Assembly (NCBI RefSeq): GCF_003626645.1
Contig: NZ_RBAM01000008.1
Span: forward strand, 62,001-126,000
Source of the DNA: Streptomyces klenkii
GTDB lineage: Bacteria; Actinomycetota; Actinomycetes; Streptomycetales; Streptomycetaceae
DNA length: 64,000 bases
Direction: 5' to 3'
The position numbers and the translations under genes were made by a program. Of this stretch, positions 7,542 through 15,297 are shown in pieces. Under the pieces are notes generated by a model. The model made no database searches. It had not been told where the DNA came from and saw only the letters and a program-made list of their open reading frames with translations. Each line of letters starts with the position of its first letter. Position 1 is the first letter of the stretch.

Positions 7542-9626
7542 CTACGCGTCCTCCCCCGTCACATCCTTCGCCACGTCCTTCACCGTGATCGTCAGGTCGT
7601 TCGTGACCGTGAAGTACGGGCGCAGCCGCACCTCGCCGCGGACGGCGCCCGGGAAGGTGTCGACGCCCTTGCGGTCGGCGAAGTCGCCCGCGAGCCGGCC
7701 GACGCGCACGAGCGCCGCGCCCGCCTTCGGACGCACCCACAGGTCCCACAGGTCCTGCTCCTCGTCCGGCTTCTGCCGCTGCTGCATCGGCTCGTAGGGC
7801 AGGGTCCCGGAGCCGCCCTCCAGCGGTGCGCGGACGTCACCGGCCGAGCCGTCGCCGTGGCGCAGCCGCGCGATCAGCTCGCCGCCCTCGCCGAGCTCGG
7901 TGCCGTACGCCCGGACGGCGACGCGGATGCCGTCGTCGCCGACGGCCACCTCGCCGGCCTCGGCGTGCTGGGGGCGCAGCCAGGTGCGGACGGCGAGGAA
8001 GCCGTCGCTCGTCTCGTACGGGACGGCGGCGGCGACACCGGCGGCGGTCTGCGCGAGGTCCAGGCCGAGCAGACCCTTCTGCTCGATGAGCGCGGCGGTC
8101 AGGCGGCGGCGCGACTTGTCGCCGGAGCGCTCGGCGTAGGTGTCCCAGCGGCCTTCGGGGAGGGTGTGCGCGGCGCGGTCGAGGCGGGCCTCGACCCAGG
8201 TGCCGGGCTCGCGGCGGGCGGGCAGCGGCACGCGCACGGCCTCCTTGCCCTTGGTGCCGCGGTGGCGCAGCAGCAGGTGCGTGTCGGCAGCGGTGAGCTC
8301 GTCGGCGCGCAGGCGGACGACGAGGGAGCCGTCGGCGGCGACGGCGCAGCGCGCGCCCGGGTGGGCGACGGCGCCGGGCGCGGGGGCGGCCGCGGCCGGC
8401 TGCTTCTTGCGGCCGCCGCCGAAGAGGCCGCCGAACAGGCCCTTCTTCTTCTCGGCGACGGTGGTGGAGCCCGGGCGCAGTTCCTCGAACAGCTCCTCGT
8501 AGCGGGCGGCGATGCGGGCGGGCTCGTAGCGGCCGGCGGTCTCGCGGGCGGCGGCGCCGAGGCGGGTGCGCAGGCCGGCGTCCCCGGTGACCTTCAGGAG
8601 GGCGTCGGCGTAGGCGTCGACGGCATCGGAGTCGTCGAGAGGCACGAGCACGCCGTCGGTGCCGTCGGTGAGAATCTCGCGCGGGCCGTACGGGCAGTCC
8701 GTCGCGACGACCGGCAGGCCCGCGTGCATGGCCTCGACGATCGTCATGCCGAAGGACTCGGCGTCGGAGGCGACGGCGGCGACGGCGCCCTTGGACCACT
8801 CGGTCTCGATGGGCGAGCGGGCGCCCATGAGCGTGATCCGCTCGTACAGGCCGAGCTCCTCGATCTGCTTGCGCAGCTTGGCCTTGGCGGGGCCGCGGCC
8901 GTAGATGCGCAGGTGCCACTCGGGGCGCTCGGCGGCGACCTTGGCGAAGGCGGCGATCAGCCGGTCGTAGCGCTTGACGGCGACGAGGCGGCCCGCGGAG
9001 ACGATCAGGCGGGAGGTGCCGTCGGAGGGCTCCGCGGCGGGGGCGGGGACGGCGTTGGGGATGGAGAGGATGCGCGCGCGGGCGCCGGGGAGGGCCTCCC
9101 GGTAGTGCCCGGCGTCGGCCTCGGAGACGGTGGCGAAGGCGTCGAGGGCGGAGATCGCCGGGTCCATCACCGCGTGCAGCTCGGGGACGTGGGCCTCGTG
9201 CGTGAGGTGCTCCTGGCCCAGGCGCAGGTAGCGGTCGGAGCCGTACGTGGCGAGGTAGCCGATGAGCTTGGGGCGGGTGGCGATGACGACGTCGGCGTCG
9301 GTGGCGGCGAGGTGGTCGCGGACGCGCTCGTCGGTGAGGGCCGTCGAGGCCATGCGGCCGTTGTCGATGCGCTCGTCCCGGAAGATCGCGCTGGGCTGCT
9401 GGTTGAGCGGCGCCTCGTACTCGTCGCCGTCGGTGCCCTCGCGCAGGTCGACCAGGGGCGTCAGGCGCACGCGCGGGTCGATGGCCAGCTCGGGTTCGTC
9501 CACGGGCCGGTTGACGCTGATGATCCGGACCTCGTGCCGGTCCGCGAGGGCGGCGGCGAGGTTGACGGTCGAGCGGATGGTGCCGCCGATGCCGTACGCG
9601 TTGTGCAGCAGGAATTCGATCTTCAT
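7542..9626 (-). CDS. GT4-type glycosyltransferase with long C-terminal extension
   Basis: A 694-residue protein whose first 390 residues form a GT-B glycosyltransferase of family 4. The N-terminal HNAYGIGGTIRSTVNLA is typical, the second half starts SAGRLVAVKRYDRLI, and the nucleotide-sugar site reads SDAESFGMTIVEAMHAGLPVVATD with the E-x7-E pair. A lysine/glycine-rich hinge (KKKGLFGGLFGGGRKK) joins it to about 280 residues of probable beta-structure that I cannot assign. That part resembles tails on actinobacterial transferases of wall polymers. No signal peptide or membrane segment is present, so it should act in the cytoplasm on a nucleotide-sugar donor. Donor and acceptor are unknown. It is probably monocistronic; the next gene upstream is beyond a palindromic repeat. 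Confidence 0.8.
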   Translation of the reverse strand: MKIEFLLHNAYGIGGTIRSTVNLAAALADRHEVRIISVNRPVDEPELAIDPRVRLTPLVDLREGTDGDEYEAPLNQQPSAIFRDERIDNGRMASTALTDERVRDHLAATDADVVIATRPKLIGYLATYGSDRYLRLGQEHLTHEAHVPELHAVMDPAISALDAFATVSEADAGHYREALPGARARILSIPNAVPAPAAEPSDGTSRLIVSAGRLVAVKRYDRLIAAFAKVAAERPEWHLRIYGRGPAKAKLRKQIEELGLYERITLMGARSPIETEWSKGAVAAVASDAESFGMTIVEAMHAGLPVVATDCPYGPREILTDGTDGVLVPLDDSDAVDAYADALLKVTGDAGLRTRLGAAARETAGRYEPARIAARYEELFEELRPGSTTVAEKKKGLFGGLFGGGRKKQPAAAAPAPGAVAHPGARCAVAADGSLVVRLRADELTAADTHLLLRHRGTKGKEAVRVPLPARREPGTWVEARLDRAAHTLPEGRWDTYAERSGDKSRRRLTAALIEQKGLLGLDLAQTAAGVAAAVPYETSDGFLAVRTWLRPQHAEAGEVAVGDDGIRVAVRAYGTELGEGGELIARLRHGDGSAGDVRAPLEGGSGTLPYEPMQQRQKPDEEQDLWDLWVRPKAGAALVRVGRLAGDFADRKGVDTFPGAVRGEVRLRPYFTVTNDLTITVKDVAKDVTGEDA

Positions 9627-9739
9627 CGGGCCCTCGTTCGGATGCGCGTGCCTTCCCCCCGGAGGTTAGGCCCTCCGGAGGGACGGCCGCACGCGGCGGG
9701 CGTTGCCGCCCTACCCTTGGCCGGGGTTGTACGGGTTCA

Positions 9740-9950
9740 GGTGGCTTCGGCACCGCCGGATACCGCCGCTGTGGTTGCTCGCCGCGGCGGCGGTTTGAAG
9801 GGTGGCGGGTGCCACCCTTCACCGGCCCCGGCAGCCCGGCAGCCCGGCAGGTCAAGGATGCTGCCGCATCCTTGAATCCGCCGCCGCGGCGAGCAACCAC
9901 CACGGCGAGGGTCCGGCGGAATCGGACGCTACCCGGACCCGTACGTACGG
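9740..9950. repeat. Large palindromic intergenic repeat, copy A
   Basis: The left arm (about 9748-9802) and right arm (about 9870-9925) are near-perfect inverted repeats sharing the core GCCGCGGCGAGCAACCA. Two smaller hairpins lie inside (GGGTGGC...GCCACCC at about 9800-9817 and AAGGATG...CATCCTT at about 9854-9873). The element runs to CCGTACGTACGGCTA, whose last bases supply the stop codon of the GH20 gene. Diverged copies are at 24.4 and 63.0 kb. Confidence 0.8.
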
Positions 9951-11594
9951 CTAACGGACGCGCGCGTCCAGGGACGCGAAGTCCCGCCACGGCAGCGTCG
10001 GGCGCCGCGCGTCCCACAGGCGCTGGGCGGTGGCCGCCAGGGGCAGGCGGATGCCTGCCGCGACCTGTTGCGGCGTCTGCGCGGCCGCGTGATCGCACCA
10101 GACGGCGAGCCGGCCGCCCGCCACCCGGTCCGGCCCGGCGGGCGCGGGCACCGGCGCCGTGCCGCGCAGCACGGCCGGCGACCACTGTTCGTAGATCCGC
10201 TGGCCGGTCGGGTAGGTGAACTGGTTGGGCTCGCCGAGGACGTAGTAGAGGTATTCGTCGTTGAGGTTGACGAGCGTGCGCCCCTCGTTCAGGTAGTCCT
10301 GCGGGGCGCGGGCGCCGATCTCCTTGCCCGTCCAGTACTCGACCTCGATGTCCTTCTTCGCGGTGACGACGCCGCCGGGGAAGAAGCCGTCGTTCCAGGC
10401 CTTGGCCTTCTTGCCGAGGGTGCGCACGAACGCGGCGCGGTCGTTGAGCCAGCCGGTGGCCAGGTCCTGGACGCGGGCGCGGGCCCCGTACTTCTCCTTG
10501 GCGCGGGCGGCCAGGCGCGGGTAGGAGGCCTCGGGGTTCTTGGCCATCAGGGCGCGGTACTCGTCGGCACCGAGGTGGAAGTACGGGCCGGGGAAGAGGG
10601 GGGCGTACTCGCGCAGCAGGTCGTCGACGATGCGGGCGGAGTCGGCGTTGGCGATGTCGATGGCGCCGCGGGCGGCGGTGCCCGAGGCGTCGCGCAGTTG
10701 CAGCGTGGGGTGGGCGGCGATGACCGCGCCGAGGTGGCCGGGCGAGTCGAGCTCGGGGATGACGGTGACGTGCAGGGACTCGGCGAGGGCCACGATGCGG
10801 CGGACCTCGGCCTTGGTCAGGTGCTGCTTGGAGACGATCTCGGGGTGGGAGTCGCTCTCGATGCGGAAGCCCTGGTCGTCGGAGAAGTGCAGGGCGAGCT
10901 GGTTGAGCTTGAGGGCGGACAGCTCGCGCAGCCGGGCCTCGATCCAGCCGGCGGTGAAGTGCTTGCGGGCGATGTCGAGGTGGAGGCCGCGCTGGGCGCG
11001 GTCGGGGGCGTCGCGGACGACGCCTTCGGGGAGCCCGCCGCCGGAGCGCACGGCTTGCAGGAGGGTGCGCGTGCCGTAGAACACGCCGGGCTCGCCGGCC
11101 GAGGCGACCAGCACCTTGCCGTCGCGGGCGGTCAGCTCGTACCCCTCGGCGGCGAGCGGGCCGCTGCCGGAGCTGCCGGGGCGCTGGGCGAGCTCGACGT
11201 CGCCGGAGCGGGCGGGGCCCGCCGCCGCGTACTGCAAGTGCAGCTCGCCGGCCAGCCGGCGGCCCTCGTCGGCGAGCGGGCCGGGGGCGATCACGCGGGC
11301 GCCGTCGACGGGCCGCCAGCCGGGGCCGGGGGCGGCCTCGGCGGAGCGGACGGCGGGGATCGCGCGGGGGACGCCGGCGGGGACGGGGGCCTGCGCGGCG
11401 GACTGCCGGCCGGGCGAGCTGGGCGCCGAGGGCGAGGCGGAGGAGGCTCCCGGGGAGCGCGAGTCGTCCTGGCCCGGCCGCTCGCCGCCGCCCTCGCGGG
11501 GGCAGCCCATCAGCGTCATGGTGACGAGGAGGACGCCGGCGCAGACGGTCCCGCGGACGGCCGAAGCCCGTTTCGTCCTGAGGCGCAGTCCCAT
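9951..11594 (-). CDS. Secreted beta-N-acetylhexosaminidase lipoprotein (GH20)
   Basis: A glycoside hydrolase family 20 enzyme of 547 residues that should release terminal GlcNAc or GalNAc from chitin-type or wall-derived oligosaccharides outside the cell. The N-terminus has a basic start, a hydrophobic core and a lipobox MTLMGC, so it is a predicted lipoprotein, followed by a Ser/Pro-rich linker. The GH20 domain order is clear: a GH20b-like segment, then GLHLDIARK, LNQLALHFSDDQGFR, VIPELDSPGH and the catalytic pair Asp344-Glu345 in HLGADEY. The C-terminal part has tryptophan-containing subsite text (YEQWSP, WRDF). No DasR-like operator was found upstream. Repeat element copy A follows its stop. 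Confidence 0.88.
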   Translation of the reverse strand: MGLRLRTKRASAVRGTVCAGVLLVTMTLMGCPREGGGERPGQDDSRSPGASSASPSAPSSPGRQSAAQAPVPAGVPRAIPAVRSAEAAPGPGWRPVDGARVIAPGPLADEGRRLAGELHLQYAAAGPARSGDVELAQRPGSSGSGPLAAEGYELTARDGKVLVASAGEPGVFYGTRTLLQAVRSGGGLPEGVVRDAPDRAQRGLHLDIARKHFTAGWIEARLRELSALKLNQLALHFSDDQGFRIESDSHPEIVSKQHLTKAEVRRIVALAESLHVTVIPELDSPGHLGAVIAAHPTLQLRDASGTAARGAIDIANADSARIVDDLLREYAPLFPGPYFHLGADEYRALMAKNPEASYPRLAARAKEKYGARARVQDLATGWLNDRAAFVRTLGKKAKAWNDGFFPGGVVTAKKDIEVEYWTGKEIGARAPQDYLNEGRTLVNLNDEYLYYVLGEPNQFTYPTGQRIYEQWSPAVLRGTAPVPAPAGPDRVAGGRLAVWCDHAAAQTPQQVAAGIRLPLAATAQRLWDARRPTLPWRDFASLDARVR

Positions 11595-11728
11595 GGAGCA
11601 AGCCTCTCGTTATGTGACCTTGCCCCAAAAATAGATGCTTTTGTCCGCAAAGAGGCCGCCGACGTCCACAGCGCGCCGCAAACCGCCCCCGTCCGAATGA
11701 AATTCCTGCACCGGTCGGCCGGTGTCCG

Positions 11729-11748
11729 ATAGGCGTCGCTACGGTGGC
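11729..11748 (+). promoter_or_regulatory. Candidate promoter motif shared with sdhC leader
   Basis: AGGCGTCGCTACGGTGGC occurs here, about 60 bp before the OHCU-like gene, and again with one change about 90 bp before sdhC (12559-12576). TACGGT and TACGAT fit a -10 (TAnnnT). No convincing -35 hexamer is seen. Confidence 0.4.
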
Positions 11749-11804
11749 GGCCCGGTTCGACTCCTCGCCGGCAGACGGGGGGGTCGCTCGCCGGAGATGG
11801 GGGG

Positions 11805-12425
11805 ATCGCGCTGTCCTACCTCGACCGCCACGGCCCGGATCGTCACGGTTCGGATCACCACGGCCCGGATCACCACGGCCTGGACCGCCACGGCCTCGAC
11901 CGGCTCAACTCCGCCGCCCCGGGCGCCGCCGAAGCCGCGCTCCTCGCCTGCTGCGGGAGCCGCCGCTGGGCCCGCCGCCTCGCCGACCTGCGGCCCTACC
12001 CCGACCTGCGCACCCTGCTGAGCACGGCGGAGCACGCCGCCCGCGACCTCTCCCCCGCCGATCTGGCGGAGGCGCTCGCCGACGAGACGGTCCCCCAGCA
12101 CCTGTTCACGAGCCCCCACCGCGCCACCGTCCCGGCCCCGCCCTCCCCCGCGACGGAGGCGGCCCGCCGCGCGCTGCGCCGGGCCCACGCCGCCTACGAG
12201 CACCGGTTCGGCCACGTTTTCGTGCTGTGCCTGGACGGCTGCCGCCCCGGCGAGGCCCTGGACCGGTCCCTGGCCGCGCTGCGCACCCGCCTGGCCGCCG
12301 CCCCGGCCGACGAGGCCGCCGTCACCGCCGCCGAGCTCGCCCGGCTCGCCCGCGGCCGGCTCGCCCGGCTGGCGCCGGACACCCCGCCGATCCGGCCGCG
12401 AACCGTCCGACCCTGCGGGACATAA
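11805..12425 (+). CDS. OHCU-decarboxylase-like protein with non-standard start
   Basis: The frame is open from 11733 to 12425 and encodes a protein of the 2-oxo-4-hydroxy-4-carboxy-5-ureidoimidazoline decarboxylase fold. Recognisable text is AALLACCGSRRWARRLADLRPYPD, AYEHRFGHVFVLCLDG and LARLARGRLARL. No ATG, GTG or TTG precedes the conserved part. The best Shine-Dalgarno (GGAG at 11793-11796) sits 8 bp before ATC 11805; CTG 11811 is an alternative, and an ATG at 11797 is in another frame. The N-terminus carries five DRHGP-like pentapeptides. The active-site HPRIG segment and the following Ser/Glu-Gln segment of true decarboxylases are absent (ADETVPQHLFTSPHR instead), so urate-pathway activity is doubtful. 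Confidence 0.6.
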   Translation: MALSYLDRHGPDRHGSDHHGPDHHGLDRHGLDRLNSAAPGAAEAALLACCGSRRWARRLADLRPYPDLRTLLSTAEHAARDLSPADLAEALADETVPQHLFTSPHRATVPAPPSPATEAARRALRRAHAAYEHRFGHVFVLCLDGCRPGEALDRSLAALRTRLAAAPADEAAVTAAELARLARGRLARLAPDTPPIRPRTVRPCGT

Positions 12426-12552
12426 CACCCATTCAGTCGAACATCGCAGGTCAAACGAGTGTCGCCCGACCCCCCGGAATCACCCCTTCCGGCCCTTGAC
12501 CCGCCCGCACATGCCTGTTTGATCACACCTGCGGACCCCGGGACGCCGAACC

Positions 12553-12576
12553 GACAAGGCGTCGCTACGATGGCCA
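12553..12576 (+). promoter_or_regulatory. Candidate sdhC promoter element
   Basis: CCGACAAGGCGTCGCTACGA, continuing TGGC, repeats the motif upstream of the OHCU-like gene with one mismatch and a one-base gap. TACGAT at about 12566-12571 would be the -10, giving a leader of about 80 nt before the sdhC GTG. A second TTGACC at about 12496 could belong to another promoter. Confidence 0.4.
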
Positions 12577-12656
12577 GGGCCGGTGGACCGTACCCGGCCG
12601 GGCCCGACCGACAGAGAAGCCGGCAGGCCCTGATCCCCGCTCCCGGAGGGTTTTCC

Positions 12657-13037
12657 GTGCCGGCTGGAACGCTGTACCGCGGCCGGGAAGGCATGTGGTC
12701 CTGGGTGGCTCATCGAGTCACCGGCGTCCTCATTTTCTTCTTCCTGTTCGTGCACGTCCTGGACACCGCTCTCGTCCGCGTCTCCCCCGAGGCGTACGAC
12801 GACGTCGTCGCGACGTACAAGACACCCGTCGTGAATGTGATGGAGTACGGCCTCGTCGCCGCCATCCTCTTCCACGCGCTCAACGGCCTCCGCATCATCG
12901 CGGTGGACTTCTGGTCCAAGGGACCGCGGCGCCAGAAGCAGATGCTGTGGTGGGTCGTCGCAATCTGGGTCGTGCTGATGGGCGGCGCCTTCTACCCCGT
13001 GCTCCAGCACACACTGCGCACGCTGTTCGGGAGCTGA
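12657..13037 (+). CDS. sdhC: Succinate dehydrogenase cytochrome b556 subunit
   Basis: A membrane anchor subunit of succinate:quinone oxidoreductase (complex II), 126 residues with three membrane helices (HRVTGVLIFFFLFVHVLDTAL; VMEYGLVAAILFHALNGLRII; MLWWVVAIWVVLMGGAFYP). The histidine in helix one or two (HVLD, FHALNG) is a likely haem ligand. The GTG at 12657 is chosen because GGAGGG lies 7 bp upstream and the protein then begins VPAGTLYRGREGMWSW; the longer ATG frame from 12459 adds an implausible Pro-rich leader. It is the first gene of sdhCDAB, with an 8-bp gap to sdhD, and is preceded by a 230-bp leader. Confidence 0.93.
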   Translation: MPAGTLYRGREGMWSWVAHRVTGVLIFFFLFVHVLDTALVRVSPEAYDDVVATYKTPVVNVMEYGLVAAILFHALNGLRIIAVDFWSKGPRRQKQMLWWVVAIWVVLMGGAFYPVLQHTLRTLFGS

Positions 13038-13045
13038 GTCGCGAA

Positions 13046-13522
13046 ATGTCTGCTGAAACCACCCCCGCCACCGCCGCCGCGCACGACGTCTCCCTCTACG
13101 ACGTCGACAACCCGGCCCCGGTCATCGAGGCGCCGCGCAAGCGCACCAAGAAGACCCCGAAGACGACCCGCACCAACTTCGAGCTGTACGGCTGGCTGTT
13201 CATGCGGCTGTCCGGCATCGTCCTGGTCGTCCTGGTCCTCGGCCACCTGCTGATCCAGCTCGTCCTCGACGGCGGCGTCAGCAAGATCGGCTTCGCCTTC
13301 GTGGCCGGCCGCTGGGCCTCGCCGTTCTGGCAGGCCTGGGACCTGGTCATGCTCTGGCTCGCGATGCTCCACGGCGCCAACGGCCTCCGCACGGTCATCA
13401 ACGACTACGCGGAGCGCGCGACGACCCGTTTCTGGCTGAAGAACCTGCTGTACGCGGCCACGGTGTTCACCGTCCTGCTGGGCACGCTGGTGATCTTCAC
13501 CTTCGACCCGAACATCCGCTAG
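13046..13522 (+). CDS. sdhD: Succinate dehydrogenase hydrophobic membrane anchor subunit
   Basis: The second membrane anchor of complex II, 158 residues. A polar N-terminus of about 45 residues (basic RKRTKKTPKTTRTNFE) precedes three helices (WLFMRLSGIVLVVLVLGHLL; WASPFWQAWDLVMLWLAMLHGANG; LLYAATVFTVLLGTLVIF). The RLSG and LHGANGLRTVINDY segments are the conserved quinone and haem-side features of actinobacterial SdhD. The start is ATG 13046 after sdhC, as the upstream part of the same frame overlaps sdhC. sdhA follows after 20 bp. Together with sdhC it would carry electrons from SdhAB to menaquinone. Confidence 0.93.
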   Translation: MSAETTPATAAAHDVSLYDVDNPAPVIEAPRKRTKKTPKTTRTNFELYGWLFMRLSGIVLVVLVLGHLLIQLVLDGGVSKIGFAFVAGRWASPFWQAWDLVMLWLAMLHGANGLRTVINDYAERATTRFWLKNLLYAATVFTVLLGTLVIFTFDPNIR

Positions 13523-13542
13523 AGCCCGGGGCTGACGACACC

Positions 13543-15297
13543 ATGAAGATCCACAAGTACGACACCGTCATCGTCGGCGCCGGCGGCGCCGGCATGCGCG
13601 CGGCCATCGAGTCGACCAAGCGCAGCCGCACCGCGGTGCTCACCAAGCTCTACCCGACCCGCTCCCACACCGGCGCCGCCCAGGGCGGCATGGCCGCCGC
13701 CCTCGCGAACGTCGAGGAGGACAACTGGGAGTGGCACACCTTCGACACGATCAAGGGCGGTGACTACCTGGTCGACCAGGACGCCGCCGAGATCCTGGCG
13801 AAGGAGGCCATCGACGCGGTCCTCGACCTCGAGAAGATGGGCCTGCCGTTCAACCGCACCCCGGACGGCACCATCGACCAGCGCCGCTTCGGCGGTCACA
13901 GCCGCAACCACGGCGAGGCCCCGGTCCGCCGCGCGTGCTACGCCGCGGACCGCACCGGCCACATGATCCTCCAGACGCTGTACCAGAACTGCGTCAAGGA
14001 GGGCGTGGAGTTCTTCAACGAGTTCTACGTCCTGGACCAGCTGATCACCGAGGTCGACGGCGTCAAGAAGTCCGCCGGCGTCGTCGCGTACGAGCTGGCC
14101 ACCGGCGAGATCCACATCTTCCAGGCGAAGGCGGTCATCTACGCCTCCGGCGGCACCGGCAAGTTCTTCAAGGTGACGTCGAACGCCCACACGCTCACGG
14201 GCGACGGCCAGGCGGCCTGCTTCCGCCGCGGCCTGCCTCTGGAGGACATGGAGTTCTTCCAGTTCCACCCGACGGGCATCTGGCGCATGGGCATCCTGCT
14301 GACGGAGGGCGCCCGCGGTGAGGGCGGCATCCTCCGCAACAAGGACGGCGAGCGCTTCATGGAGAAGTACGCGCCGGTCATGAAGGACCTCGCCTCGCGC
14401 GACGTCGTCTCGCGCTCCATCTACACGGAGATCCGCGAGGGCCGCGGCTGCGGTCCCGAGGGCGACCACGTCTACCTCGACCTCACCCACCTGCCGCCGG
14501 AGCAGCTGGACGCCAAGCTGCCGGACATCACCGAGTTCGCGCGCACCTACCTCGGCATCGAGCCCTACACGGACCCGATCCCGATCCAGCCCACCGCGCA
14601 CTACGCCATGGGCGGCATCCCGACCAACGTCGAGGGCGAGGTGCTGGCCGACAACGACACCGTCGTCCCCGGTCTCTACGCCGCCGGCGAGGTCGCCTGC
14701 GTGTCCGTGCACGGCGCCAACCGCCTGGGCACCAACTCGCTGCTCGACATCAACGTCTTCGGCCGCCGCGCGGGCATCGCCGCCGCGGAGTACTCCGTGA
14801 AGGCCGACTTCGTCGAGCTGCCGGAGAACCCGGCGGAGTTCGTCGCCGAGCGGGTCGAGCAGCTGCGCAACTCCACCGGCAAGGAGCGGGTCGCCGAGCT
14901 GCGCAAGGAGCTCCAGGAGACCATGGACGCCAACGTCATGGTCTTCCGCACCGAGCAGACCATCAAGACGGCCGTCGAGAAGATCGCCGAGCTGCGCGAG
15001 CGCTACAAGAACGTGTCCGTCCAGGACAAGGGCAAGCGCTTCAACACCGACCTGCTGGAGGCCATCGAGCTGGGCAACCTGCTCGACCTGGCCGAGGTGA
15101 TGGCCGTGTCCGCGCTGGCGCGCAAGGAGTCCCGCGGCGGTCACTACCGCGAGGACTTCCCCAACCGCGACGACGTCAACTTCATGCGCCACACCATGGC
15201 GTACCGCGAGGTCGACGCGGACGGCAAGGACTCGGTCCGCCTCGACTACAAGCCGGTCGTCCAGACCCGCTACCAGCCGATGGAGCGTAAGTACTGA
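13543..15297 (+). CDS. sdhA: Succinate dehydrogenase flavoprotein subunit
   Basis: The catalytic flavoprotein of complex II, 584 residues, the normal length. The FAD dinucleotide fold is TVIVGAGGAGMRAAIES. The covalent flavin histidine is in SHTGAAQGGMAA, and the active-site region has HPTGIW, LTEGARGEGG and YAMGGIPTN. The second FAD segment is VPGLYAAGEVACVSVHGANRLG with the conserved SLLDINVFGRRAG. It oxidises succinate to fumarate on the cytoplasmic face and passes electrons to SdhB. Its TGA overlaps the sdhB ATG by one base (TGATGA), so the two are coupled. Codon use is typical of a highly expressed Streptomyces gene. Confidence 0.96.
   Translation: MKIHKYDTVIVGAGGAGMRAAIESTKRSRTAVLTKLYPTRSHTGAAQGGMAAALANVEEDNWEWHTFDTIKGGDYLVDQDAAEILAKEAIDAVLDLEKMGLPFNRTPDGTIDQRRFGGHSRNHGEAPVRRACYAADRTGHMILQTLYQNCVKEGVEFFNEFYVLDQLITEVDGVKKSAGVVAYELATGEIHIFQAKAVIYASGGTGKFFKVTSNAHTLTGDGQAACFRRGLPLEDMEFFQFHPTGIWRMGILLTEGARGEGGILRNKDGERFMEKYAPVMKDLASRDVVSRSIYTEIREGRGCGPEGDHVYLDLTHLPPEQLDAKLPDITEFARTYLGIEPYTDPIPIQPTAHYAMGGIPTNVEGEVLADNDTVVPGLYAAGEVACVSVHGANRLGTNSLLDINVFGRRAGIAAAEYSVKADFVELPENPAEFVAERVEQLRNSTGKERVAELRKELQETMDANVMVFRTEQTIKTAVEKIAELRERYKNVSVQDKGKRFNTDLLEAIELGNLLDLAEVMAVSALARKESRGGHYREDFPNRDDVNFMRHTMAYREVDADGKDSVRLDYKPVVQTRYQPMERKY

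Noticed and set aside
7837..11628. Leftward frame of 1263 codons across the GT4 and GH20 genes
   Set aside because: It is out of phase with both real genes, crosses the palindromic repeat, and its translation is Arg/Pro-rich with no family features.
11595..11660. Possible DasR operator before the GH20 gene
   Set aside because: GlcNAc-related genes are often DasR targets, but no ACTGGTCTAGACCACT-like sequence is present; GGTCACATAACG is too far from it.
12431..12656. Longer sdhC starting at ATG 12459
   Set aside because: The added residues are Pro-rich and not SdhC-like, and the GTG at 12657 has a strong GGAGGG.
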